NCBI RefSeq assembly: GCF_001425825.1
Contig: NZ_LMDM01000047.1
Location: forward strand, 111,862 to 175,861
DNA length: 64,000 bases
Direction: 5' to 3'
Source: Rhizobacter sp. Root1238
GTDB taxonomy: Bacteria; Pseudomonadota; Gammaproteobacteria; Burkholderiales; Burkholderiaceae_C
The notes under the pieces were generated by a model. It was not told where the DNA came from and ran no database searches. It saw only the letters and a program-made list of their open reading frames with translations. This document shows, piece after piece, positions 37,822 through 47,873 of this stretch. Numbering within the stretch: the stretch's first letter is position 1; each line of letters begins with the position of its first letter. Both the position numbers and the translations under genes were made by a program.

Positions 37822-40014
37822 TCAGCGCAGCGTCGCCAGGCTGCGCAGCATGCCGTCGACCGCGCGCTGCACCAGCGAGTAGTCGGCCAGCGGGATCAGC
37901 AGGTCGGCGGTGCGCAGCCGTTCGAGCGCCCGCGACGTCACCGAATGCGTGCTGCCGGGCTGTTCGCCGGCGAACAGCAGCAGCTGCCCGCCGTCGCTGC
38001 GCCACAGCAGCTGCAGGTGGCTCCAGCGGCCGAGCAGGAACATCCGGTAGTGCCGGCCGACCGCCATCGCGTGGACCCAGGTGGCCGCATCGTCGCCGCC
38101 GGACGCCGGGCCGCTCGGCAGCCACTCGGCGGGCACGGTGTCCATCGAGCCGAGGTCGATCAGCGAGTCGCTGAACGGCGTGCCGGTCTCGGGCATCGGC
38201 TCGACGCTCTCGTCGCGCATGCGGCGAACGATCTCTTCCGGCGTCGGCTCGGGCTCGGCGCCCGTGCCCGTCCGGGCACGCGGCTTCATCGCTTCGGAGT
38301 GGACCTCGACCAGCGCGTCGAGCACCGTCTGCTGCTCGTCGGCCGGCAGCTCGAGCATCTCCATGCCGGCGCGCAGTTGTTTCAACAGGTCGGGCAGCAG
38401 CCCCAGCAGGCGCAGCCGGCTTTGCGGATGGTCCGGCAGGCGCAGGCTCCACAGCAGGTGCTCGGTGGCCTTCAGCGCGAGCCGGCTGGCGTCGGCCTCT
38501 TCACCGTACCGCGTGAACGATTCGGCCAGCACCCGCGCCCAGGTGCCGGTGACGAAGCGGCGGATCAGCGGCGTCGTGCGGATCGCCGTCATCTGTTCGG
38601 CCAGGCGGTGCGACAGCTCGCGTTGCAGCCGCTCGCGCTGCTCGGCCATCACCAGCGTCGCGATCGCGCCGCGCGCGGCCACCTGGGCGTCGCGCAGCTG
38701 CTCGGCGGTGCAGGCGTCGACGCGGGCCATGCTGCGGCGGTACAGCGCGGCGTCCTGCACCGGCTCGGCCAGCATCTCGTCGACCAACCGGTCGCAGACC
38801 GCCAGGAACTGCGCCAACCGCGGGTCGCCGGCCTGCGGGTAGCCGACCGCGGCGCCGGCGATGCGGTCCATCAGCTGCCACACCGGGTGGTCGTGGATCT
38901 CCATCATCTTCGGGTCGCGCAGCGCGACGCGCAGCGCCGACACCTGCAGCCGGGCCATCAGCGCGCGCAGCGGCTGCGGCAGCATCGGGTCGCCGAGGAT
39001 GGTCTCGAACAGCCGCGACAGCAGCTCGATGATCTGGCGCTCGATCGTCTCGTCGGCGGCGGTCAGCAGCGAGCCGCGGAACTCGGCCAGCCGCGACGAC
39101 GGCGTGCCGGCACGATCGGCCGCGTCGCCGGCCGCGTCGCCGGCGGCATCGCCGTCGGCGGCCGGCAGGCGCGCCAGCATCGCCTCGATGCGGGCGAGCG
39201 CCTGTTCGAGTGCCGGTCCGAGCGCGTTGCCGCGGCCGGCCGGTGCCGGCCGGTCCGCCGGCGGGGACGCCGCGGTCGGAATACCGCCCGGCATGCTGCG
39301 CACCAGCCCTTCGAGCGCGCCCGGCATCGTCACGTCGACCTCCGGCTTGCGCGCCGCGCCGGCACCGGGGGCGAACACGACGGTGCGGTAGATGCTCGGC
39401 TCGATCCCTTGCGATTCGAGGCGCGAGCACGCGGCGGCCCAGGCCATGCGCAGCAGCGGCGTCATCGCGGTCGACGCGATGCGCAGCAGGATGGCCTGCT
39501 GCACCGGCTTGTCGGTCACGTCGCCGGCGGCGTCCCACAGCGCGTGCGCATAGGCGAGCGGGCGCAGCGGGTTCGATTCGGCGGTGGTGTGGCTCTGGCC
39601 GCGCAGCGTCGACGTGAAGGTCTGCAGCTCGCGCAGCTCCCATTCGGTGCCGGTGTCGATCTGCTGCGCTGCACGCGAGATCTCGATGTCGGATTCAACG
39701 CGGCCTTCGTCCATCAGCTGCAGGCCGGACAGGCTGCTCGGGCCGGAGGACGCTGCCGCCGCGGCGCTGTCGGCGGGCTCCAGGTCGGCCAGCACGCGCT
39801 GGCGCAGCGCGTCGACGAAGCTGCGCTGGAAACGCCCGGCCTGCTGCTGCAGCAGCTCGACCAGGTCGAAGTGGTGCTGGCGCTCGCTGGCGAGCAGCTG
39901 GTCGCGCGGGCGGCGCAGCTGCTCGACCACCGCCGCCATCGTGCGGGCCACCAGGTCGGGCGCGCGGCCCAGTTCATCGTCGATGAAGCGCTTCAGCAGG
40001 GGGGCGGTCGGCAT
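37822..40014 (-). CDS. DUF1631 family protein
   Basis: A 730-residue soluble, helix-rich protein typical of DUF1631, found mainly in Beta- and Gammaproteobacteria. Recognisable parts are 'GRVESDIEISRAAQQIDTGTEWELRELQT', the mid-protein 'LLSRLFETILGDPMLPQPLRALMARLQVSALRVAL' and the end 'RALERLRTADLLIPLADYSLVQRAVDGMLRSL'. The C-terminal 130 residues resemble the DUF1631 output region in which a PilZ-like fold has been suggested for related proteins. The function is unknown. It lies 22 bases from the patatin gene and is probably co-transcribed with it. Confidence 0.88.
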   Translation of the reverse strand: MPTAPLLKRFIDDELGRAPDLVARTMAAVVEQLRRPRDQLLASERQHHFDLVELLQQQAGRFQRSFVDALRQRVLADLEPADSAAAAASSGPSSLSGLQLMDEGRVESDIEISRAAQQIDTGTEWELRELQTFTSTLRGQSHTTAESNPLRPLAYAHALWDAAGDVTDKPVQQAILLRIASTAMTPLLRMAWAAACSRLESQGIEPSIYRTVVFAPGAGAARKPEVDVTMPGALEGLVRSMPGGIPTAASPPADRPAPAGRGNALGPALEQALARIEAMLARLPAADGDAAGDAAGDAADRAGTPSSRLAEFRGSLLTAADETIERQIIELLSRLFETILGDPMLPQPLRALMARLQVSALRVALRDPKMMEIHDHPVWQLMDRIAGAAVGYPQAGDPRLAQFLAVCDRLVDEMLAEPVQDAALYRRSMARVDACTAEQLRDAQVAARGAIATLVMAEQRERLQRELSHRLAEQMTAIRTTPLIRRFVTGTWARVLAESFTRYGEEADASRLALKATEHLLWSLRLPDHPQSRLRLLGLLPDLLKQLRAGMEMLELPADEQQTVLDALVEVHSEAMKPRARTGTGAEPEPTPEEIVRRMRDESVEPMPETGTPFSDSLIDLGSMDTVPAEWLPSGPASGGDDAATWVHAMAVGRHYRMFLLGRWSHLQLLWRSDGGQLLLFAGEQPGSTHSVTSRALERLRTADLLIPLADYSLVQRAVDGMLRSLATLR

Positions 40015-40056
40015 GGGCCGTATTGTGCGACCCGCGAGGCTTGCTTTCTCCGATCG

Positions 40057-40473
40057 TCAGGCGTCGTCCCGCAACGCCCGGGATGCGGCCTGAGCCGCTC
40101 GCATCATCGACGCATGGAGGCTGCCGAGCTTCGGATTCTGGCCATGCGGAGCCCGGGGCGGCACCGCGAAGAAATCGGTGGTCCAGGGCAGCTCGACGGA
40201 CTGCCGGAGGTCGAACCTGGTGTCGAAGGAGAGTCCGGCGCTGTCATAGGCAGCCCGATGACCCGGCTTCGTGATCGCGAACTCACCTGCATGGAGTCGC
40301 TTCACGTGTTGGGAGGTTCCGTAGGCGACGGTGACTGCCACGCCGTCCTCGCGTTCAGTGACCTCGCACACGAGTGCAGGACGAGGTTTCGGACCGGGTT
40401 CCCGCTTGGGAAGGTGGGGGAGATGACACCAGACGATGTCGCCTGGCGACGGCGGCGCCCAGGGTGCGCCCAT
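40057..40473 (-). CDS. MazF/PemK-family toxin-like protein
   Basis: A 138-residue protein starting 'MGAPWAPPSPGDIVWCHLPHLPKREPGPKPRPALVCEV', which carries the PemK/MazF hallmark 'GDIVW...KPRPALV'. The fold's later strands ('AVTVAYGTSQHV', 'FAITKPGHRAA') are present. MazF toxins are sequence-specific mRNA endoribonucleases. It follows the antitoxin gene with a TGATG overlap (one base), the usual antitoxin-first order. It is somewhat longer than typical MazF (about 110 residues), with a C-terminal extension. Activity is inferred from family and context. Confidence 0.78.
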   Translation of the reverse strand: MGAPWAPPSPGDIVWCHLPHLPKREPGPKPRPALVCEVTEREDGVAVTVAYGTSQHVKRLHAGEFAITKPGHRAAYDSAGLSFDTRFDLRQSVELPWTTDFFAVPPRAPHGQNPKLGSLHASMMRAAQAASRALRDDA

Positions 40474-40748
40474 CAGAACAGCGACTGCTTCTTGATGACC
40501 CGCCCCTTGGGCAGGGCGGCGGCGGCCACCTTGCCGAGCGCCTTGATGTCCTTTGCCGACAGCGGCCCGTCATCGGCTTCGTACGCCGGCAGCTCCTCCC
40601 TGGCCATGCGCGACAAGGCCATGTGCACCACCTCGGTCTCCGAGAGGTCGAAGTGCTCGGCCATCGCCTTCACGGTGTCGCGGGTGACGCCGAACTGCGT
40701 GTCGCGGGTTCGGAACTTCAGCAACAAGCTCGATGCTGCGGGGGCCAT
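40473..40748 (-). CDS. Antitoxin-like partner of the MazF/PemK-type protein
   Basis: A 91-residue protein: 'MAPAASSLLLKFRTRDTQFGVTRDTVKAMAEHFDLSETEVVHMALSRMARE', looking like a ribbon-helix-helix DNA-binding region, then an extended tail 'LPAYEADDGPLSAKDIKALG' suited to wrapping a toxin. The ATG at 40748 has TTGGAG seven bases upstream. A perfect inverted repeat overlapping its promoter is the likely operator for self-repression. The frame is open further upstream into the groEL terminator, but that part is not coding. The specific antitoxin family is not certain. Confidence 0.75.
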   Translation of the reverse strand: MAPAASSLLLKFRTRDTQFGVTRDTVKAMAEHFDLSETEVVHMALSRMAREELPAYEADDGPLSAKDIKALGKVAAAALPKGRVIKKQSLF

Positions 40749-40762
40749 GGCAACTCCAATCG

Positions 40763-40801
40763 CTATATAAATAGTATATAGATTAGATCCGGATTCTTCA
40801 A
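40763..40801 (-). promoter_or_regulatory. Toxin-antitoxin promoter with overlapping operator
   Basis: On the minus strand TTGAAG (40796-40801), a 17-base spacer and TATACT (40773-40778) make a good sigma70 promoter. The inverted repeat CTATATA-N5-TATATAG (40763-40781) overlaps the -10, so a repressor bound there would block RNA polymerase. The region is strikingly AT-rich for this genome. The -35 touches the T-tract of the groEL terminator. Confidence 0.8.
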
Positions 40802-40830
40802 AAGAAAAAGGGCTGCCGAAGCAGCCCTTT
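40800..40830 (-). terminator. Rho-independent terminator of groESL
   Basis: On the minus strand GGGCTGC-TTCG-GCAGCCC (40810-40827), extended by A-T pairs on each side, is followed by TTTTTCTTTT (40800-40809). It is 25 bases downstream of the groEL stop. Confidence 0.93.
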
Positions 40831-40854
40831 CGAGGTAGGCGAGGTGCCTGGACC

Positions 40855-42832
<1,978 letters not shown>

Positions 42833-42937
42833 GACTTCTCCTTGATGTCTCAAAAATGGGACTTCTGGTGGGCAACGAGGCAAGTTGGCGCTCATTGACC
42901 TGATGGAACACCGGTGCCCGCAGGCGCCTGGATGTCG

Positions 42938-42964
42938 TTAGCACTCGGTTGAGTCGAGTGCTAG
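42938..42964. promoter_or_regulatory. CIRCE operator (HrcA binding site) of groESL
   Basis: TTAGCACTC-N9-GAGTGCTAG matches the CIRCE consensus TTAGCACTC-N9-GAGTGCTAA at 17 of 18 positions. It lies between the -10 and groES, where bound HrcA would block transcription. Confidence 0.95.
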
Positions 42965-42973
42965 CAGCCCAGA

Positions 42974-43002
42974 ATTATAGGGGCAGAGCGTGACGGTTCA
43001 AG
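42974..43002 (-). promoter_or_regulatory. groESL promoter, overlapping sigma32-like and sigma70-like elements
   Basis: On the minus strand CTTGAA-N13-CCCCTATAA fits the sigma32 pattern (CTTGAA, 13-15 bases, CCCCATNTA). The same stretch gives TTGAAC-N16-TATAAT for sigma70, with a perfect -10 (42974-42979). CIRCE starts 10 bases downstream of the -10. Confidence 0.8.
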
Positions 43003-43068
43003 GGGCGATGTCCCTGCAATGCGCTTGGCGGACGCTATCCTTCGGCACCTTCACCCTTCGTTCGAACC

Positions 43069-43449
43069 ATGTTGATCGCGATCGTCGGCGGCGTGCTGGC
43101 CGCTCTGGGTTTGCTGTCCGCCGTCGCGCTGGTCGCGGCGCCACTGGGCCTGTCCGCGGCATCGCCGGGGCTGACGCTGTGGGTGCTGTTCCCGCTCTTC
43201 ACGCTGGTCGGCTACGCGCTGTTGGTGGCCGGCAGCCGCGATCCGGCGGTCAAGCTGCCGACGCTGCTGCTGGCCGTGCCGCTGTTGCTGCTGGCGCTGG
43301 CCGCCGCGGTGGCCCTGGTGGCCGGTGCGGCCGGCTGGTGGGCCATCGGCGGCGAGGGCGGTTCTGCCCCGCTGTGGTACGTGCTGGTGCTGGGCGGCGT
43401 GCTCGGTGCGCTGGGCACGGCGGCCTCAGGCCGACGGCCTCAGACCTGA
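43069..43449 (+). CDS. Small integral membrane protein of unknown function
   Basis: A 126-residue, very hydrophobic protein with four predicted membrane helices (about 2-24, 35-53, 63-90 and 99-117) joined by short loops. It has no motif that I recognise. It diverges from groESL and ends by overlapping the convergent zinc-ribbon gene by 10 bases. No Shine-Dalgarno sequence is evident before the ATG. Similar small four-helix proteins are common in this order without assigned roles. Confidence 0.72.
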   Translation: MLIAIVGGVLAALGLLSAVALVAAPLGLSAASPGLTLWVLFPLFTLVGYALLVAGSRDPAVKLPTLLLAVPLLLLALAAAVALVAGAAGWWAIGGEGGSAPLWYVLVLGGVLGALGTAASGRRPQT

Positions 43450-45437
43450 CCGGGGCGCCTCAGGAACCACTGCGCGTAGAGTCGCGCGCCGAACGCGAAG
43501 CCGAAGGTCAGCAGCAGCGACAGCACCAAGTACATGCCCACCAGCAGCACCGACGCCGCGCCTTCGCCGCGCCCGCCCAGGTAGCTGCCGACGGTGGCGG
43601 CCGACAGCGCCGCGACCACCGCCCGGCGCTCGCCCAGCTGCCGGGCCGCCATGCAGAAGACCGCGAAGGCCGCGACGCCGCCGGCCAGCAGCAGCCCATG
43701 CCGGCGCGGCGTCGTCAGCATCGACCACCACTCGCCCCAACTGCGCCGGGGCGGCCTGGAGGCGGGGCCCTTCAACGTGTCGGCGACCAGGCGATCGGTC
43801 GCCGCTTCGAAGCCGGCCGGGGTCTGCAAGGCTTCGTCGCTCCATTGCAGGTCGGTCGCTTCGCCGTCCCGCAGCTTCTGCATCGCGCTTCGCCAGGTGT
43901 CTTCCTGGGCCGATGGCGGCACGGTCGTCCGGCAGAACAGCGGCACGCCGGTGCCGGGCGCCAGCACCGGATTCGCCGCCGGCGCCGGATGGCAGCGCCA
44001 GTTCACGCCCGAGCGGCCATCGAGCGGTATCCGCACCGCCAGCTTGTGGGCGAGGATCGTGAAGCTGCCGCTGTTGCGCACCGTCAAGCCCCACAGCGCG
44101 GCCGTGCGCGACGGGGACTGGATCCACACGTTCGGCGCCGCCGGCGCGAGGCGGCCGCCGAGCTCCGCGGCTTCGTCGCCGAGCGGCAGTTCGCCGGCAG
44201 ACGGGTCGATCTTCAGGCTGCGCGACAGCTCGGCATTCCATCGTCGGGTGGTGTCGCGGTGGCGCGCGGCCTGAGGCAGCGTGTCGTCGATGACCTGCCC
44301 GAGCGTCGCGGTGGCCGGCAGTGGTTCGCCGGCGAGCTGGCGCAGGTGCACCGCGAACAACCCGCGGCGCAGCGCCTGCAGGCCGTTGCGGTCGCCGGGC
44401 GCCAGCTCGCGCCACGCCGGCAGCAAGGCCCACGCCGACCCGGGCCGCACGCCCAGCCGCTGCGCGCGCAGGACCTCCATCGGGTCGCGCCCGGGCGCAT
44501 GCAGGTCGGCGACGACGAACAGCGCGGCGACCAGCGCTGCCGCCAGCGCGATCAGCAGCGGCGTCCAGCCTGACAGCGCCGAGCGGCGTGCGGTCGCCGG
44601 TGGCCATGCCGATCCCGCGGACGTCGGCTTCGGCCGGCGCGTGCTGGGGTAGCGCGCCAAGCGCTTCGCTTCGACGGCGGCGGCCGCCGCCAGGTCGGCC
44701 TCGGCCGCTTCGAGCAGCGGGTCGATGTCCGGCAGGTTCTGCGCGACGACGATGTGGCCGCAGTGCGCGCACTGCGTGTCGCGGGCCGGGTCGAGCGCCG
44801 ACCCGCAGGCGCGGCACGGCCAGGCGGTGGCGCGGCCGATGGCCTGCGGCGACGCGCCCATGCCGTCCAGCTGCAGCCGCAGCGAATGCGCCAGCCGCGG
44901 CATGTCGATCACCACCAGCGCGGTGCCGCACCAGCTGCAGTGCTCGTCGCCGGCCGAGGCCGCGCCGCCGCAGTTCAGGCACAGCAGCGTGTGCCGCTCC
45001 TGCGCCAGCGCGCGCCGCTCGGCAACGCCCAGCGGCCGCACCAGGCCGCGCTCGGCCAGCAGGCCGCTGTGGCTGTGCAGGTGGCCGTGGCGGCGCGGGC
45101 ATTCGAGCGCGGCAAAGAGGCCAAAGCGCGACCGGTTCTGCACCTGCTTCAGCGTCGCGGCGCATTGCGGGCACGCAGGGTGCGCGACCTGCGCATCGGC
45201 CAGCGGCCGGCCGGCGCCCGCTTCCATCTCGCGCAGCAGCCGCACCCAGCCGAAGCTGTCGAGCTGCACCGATTCGAACTCGTCGAACCACACCAGGCGG
45301 CAGCCGGGGCAGTGCTCCACCGTGACCGGCTGCCCCTTGTGCGACGACAGCGACAGCACGCGCATCGGCGCGGTGCAGCGCGGGCAGGCGATGCGGCGCA
45401 CGGGCGTCGGGGCAGCGGTCTCGGGAGGGGCGCTCAC
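43440..45437 (-). CDS. Multi-zinc-ribbon membrane protein of unknown function
   Basis: A 665-residue protein from a GTG start at 45437 (a GTG eight codons upstream at 45461 is also possible). The N-terminal 240 residues contain four cysteine clusters: 'CPRC...CPGC' (a TFIIB-like zinc ribbon with 'RLVWFDEFE'), 'CPQC', 'CLNCGG...CSWCG' and 'CRACGS...CAHCG'. A membrane helix follows near residues 290-310. A long extracytoplasmic or peripheral region contains 'NPVLAPGTGVPLFCRTTVPPSA', which resembles surface proteins with FxxFN-like beta domains. Two or three helices close the protein. The function is unknown; it may sense a signal at the membrane through its ribbons. Confidence 0.75.
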   Translation of the reverse strand: MSAPPETAAPTPVRRIACPRCTAPMRVLSLSSHKGQPVTVEHCPGCRLVWFDEFESVQLDSFGWVRLLREMEAGAGRPLADAQVAHPACPQCAATLKQVQNRSRFGLFAALECPRRHGHLHSHSGLLAERGLVRPLGVAERRALAQERHTLLCLNCGGAASAGDEHCSWCGTALVVIDMPRLAHSLRLQLDGMGASPQAIGRATAWPCRACGSALDPARDTQCAHCGHIVVAQNLPDIDPLLEAAEADLAAAAAVEAKRLARYPSTRRPKPTSAGSAWPPATARRSALSGWTPLLIALAAALVAALFVVADLHAPGRDPMEVLRAQRLGVRPGSAWALLPAWRELAPGDRNGLQALRRGLFAVHLRQLAGEPLPATATLGQVIDDTLPQAARHRDTTRRWNAELSRSLKIDPSAGELPLGDEAAELGGRLAPAAPNVWIQSPSRTAALWGLTVRNSGSFTILAHKLAVRIPLDGRSGVNWRCHPAPAANPVLAPGTGVPLFCRTTVPPSAQEDTWRSAMQKLRDGEATDLQWSDEALQTPAGFEAATDRLVADTLKGPASRPPRRSWGEWWSMLTTPRRHGLLLAGGVAAFAVFCMAARQLGERRAVVAALSAATVGSYLGGRGEGAASVLLVGMYLVLSLLLTFGFAFGARLYAQWFLRRPGQV

Positions 45438-45480
45438 GGCTGCGATTCTCGACGACGGCACGCGGCCGCGTCAGTGCACT

Positions 45481-46131
45481 TCAGCGCAGTTTCGCGATCG
45501 CCCGTGCGGCCAGCCGGCCGGCACTCACCACCTGCGGGTGCGGATGCAGCGTGCACAGCTCGGCGATGACCCCGAGCGCACGCGCCGGCCGCTTTTCGAT
45601 CTCGACCGCGACGGCTTCGCCGAGGAAGAAATCGGGATCGTTGACGAGCCGGCGCAGCAAGGCGGTGTCGGCCAGGTCCAGCGACGGTACCAGCGCCATC
45701 GCGACCTCGTGGCCGGCGTGGCTGCCGATCAACTCGCCGATCCAGCGCGACAGGCCGGCCTGGTCGGCGGCGACCGGCGAGCACGCCGGATGCAGTTGGC
45801 TGAGCCAGGCCTGCCGCCGCTTCGCTTCGTCGGCGGCCGCGAGGAAGTCGCCGAGCGACGCATAGACGATGCGCGAGTCGTCGTCATGGGCCAGGTAGAA
45901 CACGCTGCCCTGCAGCGGCGAGCGGCTGGCATAGATGTGGTGGTTGCTGGTCTCCGGGTCGTCGAGCACGATGCCGCCGAGCGCCCCGACGATCGGGTGG
46001 TAGGTGAGCAAGCCGGTCCATTCGGTGGCCTGGGCGCGGTCGAGCAGGTTCAGTTCGACATCGAGCCGGCCGGCGTAGTCGCCGACGGCGATGCGGGCGA
46101 ACCAGGGGTCGAGTTCGGCAGGAAGGTTCAT
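45481..46131 (-). CDS. Hypothetical protein, possibly SMI1/KNR4 (SUKH)-like
   Basis: A 216-residue soluble protein. The segment 'ALGGIVLDDPETSNHHIYASRSPLQGSVFYLAHDDDSRIVYASLGDFLAAADEA' has the general look of SUKH-superfamily proteins (a beta-rich core followed by 'L.DFL'). The match is weak. The start at 46131 overlaps the fccB stop (ATGA), so the gene is co-translated with the sulfide dehydrogenase genes. No toxin gene is nearby, so an immunity role is not supported here. The function is unknown. Confidence 0.7.
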   Translation of the reverse strand: MNLPAELDPWFARIAVGDYAGRLDVELNLLDRAQATEWTGLLTYHPIVGALGGIVLDDPETSNHHIYASRSPLQGSVFYLAHDDDSRIVYASLGDFLAAADEAKRRQAWLSQLHPACSPVAADQAGLSRWIGELIGSHAGHEVAMALVPSLDLADTALLRRLVNDPDFFLGEAVAVEIEKRPARALGVIAELCTLHPHPQVVSAGRLAARAIAKLR

Positions 46132-47414
46132 GTGCCCAAAGTATCGGCCCAGATGTTGCGCGCCCAGGCGGCGGCATACGTGCCTTCGGCCTCGTTGCGC
46201 TGCGCCGAGACGCCGCCAGCGCCCGCCACCGGCTTGAAGGTCGACTCGGCCGCGACGTACTCGTGCACGCTCGCGACGTGGATCGCGTTCGTCTCGTCGA
46301 CGAAGCTGTAGCAGGTGTTCGTCAGCATCGGGTGCGCATCGACCGCGACGCCCGACAGCTGCGCGACGATCGCCGCGGCCGCCACCTTGGCATGCGCGTT
46401 CGCCATGTGGGCGCTCTTCGGCATGCCGGGGGCGATCTGGATCGCGTCGCCGAGCACGTGCACGTCCGGCGCGATCGTCGAGCCGAAGTCGATGAAGTTC
46501 ACCCGGCACCAGCGGTTCACCGCATTCGCCAGCCCGCTCTTCACCGCGAGTGCGCCGGCGCGCATCGGCGGCAGCACGTTCAGCACGTCGGCCCGCACGG
46601 CATCCTGCAGCTCGACGCGGAGCAGGCCGGCCGCCGCATCGACGCCGATCACCTTGTGCTGCGGCCGGTATTCGACGATGCCGGGGTACAGGTCGCGCCA
46701 CGCGGCCTTGAAGAGCGCGGGCTTCGAGACGACGTCGGGGTTGGCATCGAGGATCAGCAGCTTGGAGCGTGGCTTCGCGCGCCGGAAGTACGCGGCGACC
46801 ACGCAGGCCCGTTCGTACGGTCCCGGCGGGCAGCGGTACGGCGACTCGGGGATCGTGATCGCGAACACGCCGCCGTCGGGCATCGCCTCGAGCTGGCGGC
46901 GCAGCGCCAGTGTCTCGGGCCCGGCCTTCCAGGCCTGCAGCACGCGGCCGTCGTCGTGCGCGCGGCGCAGCCCGTCGACCTCGTCGAACATCAGCTCGAT
47001 GCCGGGCGACAGCACCAGCTTGTCGTAGCCGATGGTGGCGCCGGACCCGAGCGTCACCTGCTTGCGCGCGGCGTCGATCGCGGCGGCTTCGTCGCGCACC
47101 CAGCGCACGCCGTGGCGCGAGGTGAGCGCGTCGTACGACAGCGTCAATGCGTCGAGCGTGCGCGTGCCGCCCAGCACCCCGTTGGAGCCGGGGCAGGACA
47201 CGAAGCGCGGCTGTGGCTCGATCATCACCACCTCGATGCGCTGCTGCGACAGCAGCCGTACGTAGCGCGCCGCGGTGGCGCCGCCGAAGCCGCCGCCGAT
47301 CACCACCACCTGGGCGCGCGTCGGCAGCGGAGCCGGTGCGGCGCAGCCTGCCACGCCGGTGATGCCGGTGAGGCCGACCGCGCCGGCGGACGTCAGCAGG
47401 TCGCGGCGCTTCAT
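46128..47414 (-). CDS. fccB: Flavocytochrome c sulfide dehydrogenase, flavoprotein subunit
   Basis: A 428-residue FAD protein. A Tat-like leader '[20 protein letters not shown]' and lipobox-like 'GVAGCAAP' precede the FAD-binding 'VVVIGGGFGGATAARYV'. The redox-active disulfide cysteines of the family are visible in 'FVSCPGSNGVLGG' and 'TNTCYSFVD'. 'SPYRCPPGPYERACVVA' is also a family signature. FccB oxidises sulfide (or polysulfide) in the periplasm and passes electrons to the cytochrome subunit. It overlaps fccA by four bases. SoxF is a homologous alternative name. Confidence 0.92.
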   Translation of the reverse strand: MKRRDLLTSAGAVGLTGITGVAGCAAPAPLPTRAQVVVIGGGFGGATAARYVRLLSQQRIEVVMIEPQPRFVSCPGSNGVLGGTRTLDALTLSYDALTSRHGVRWVRDEAAAIDAARKQVTLGSGATIGYDKLVLSPGIELMFDEVDGLRRAHDDGRVLQAWKAGPETLALRRQLEAMPDGGVFAITIPESPYRCPPGPYERACVVAAYFRRAKPRSKLLILDANPDVVSKPALFKAAWRDLYPGIVEYRPQHKVIGVDAAAGLLRVELQDAVRADVLNVLPPMRAGALAVKSGLANAVNRWCRVNFIDFGSTIAPDVHVLGDAIQIAPGMPKSAHMANAHAKVAAAAIVAQLSGVAVDAHPMLTNTCYSFVDETNAIHVASVHEYVAAESTFKPVAGAGGVSAQRNEAEGTYAAAWARNIWADTLGT

Positions 47415-47737
47415 CGGGCCTGCGCGGCGAACCAGCCGGCCAGTCGCGACAGTTGGTCCGGCGTGTAGCCCTTGGCGAGTTGCGGCATCACGGTTCCGGC
47501 GCGGGTGCCATCGCGAAACCCGATGAGTCGCGCCAGCAGGTCGTCACGGTCGCGGCCGCCGAGGCCGGCGATCGCGCTGCCCGCGGGCGGGTGGCCATCG
47601 GTGCCGTGGCAGGCGGCGCAGGTGGCGGCGAGCGAGCGCAGCGCGAGCTCGTCCGCCGTCGGCGCGGGTGCGGCCATGGCGCCGCCGGCGGTCCAGGCCA
47701 GCGCGAGCGCCAGCCAGGCGGGGTGCTGCAAGCTCAT
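47411..47737 (-). CDS. fccA: Monoheme cytochrome c, FccA-like subunit
   Basis: A 108-residue periplasmic cytochrome. The Sec leader '[22 protein letters not shown]' is followed by one heme site '[12 protein letters not shown]' and the Met-ligand region '[17 protein letters not shown]', which is the monoheme FccA pattern. It accepts electrons from FccB. GGAGGAG lies before the ATG. It is first gene of the fccA-fccB-216-residue-protein unit and diverges from the molybdenum enzyme/sox run across 136 bases. Confidence 0.87.
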   Translation of the reverse strand: MSLQHPAWLALALAWTAGGAMAAPAPTADELALRSLAATCAACHGTDGHPPAGSAIAGLGGRDRDDLLARLIGFRDGTRAGTVMPQLAKGYTPDQLSRLAGWFAAQAR

Positions 47738-47873
47738 GCGGTTGTCTCCTCCACGCGAAGCCCGGATCTTCGGGGCCGCACAGAATCCTACGGTTTTCGT
47801 CCCCTTTGGGCAGCAGGGGTTTCAGGTCGGCGCCCTCCTGAGGGATGCTCCGTCGCCAACCCAGGAGAGAGCG

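Noticed and set aside
37360..40770. A 1136-codon plus-strand frame over the patatin, DUF1631 and toxin-antitoxin genes
   Set aside because: It is antisense to four supported genes and has no recognisable domain.
45481..46131. An immunity protein of a contact-dependent toxin system
   Set aside because: No toxin, Rhs or two-partner secretion gene is nearby, and the SUKH resemblance is weak.
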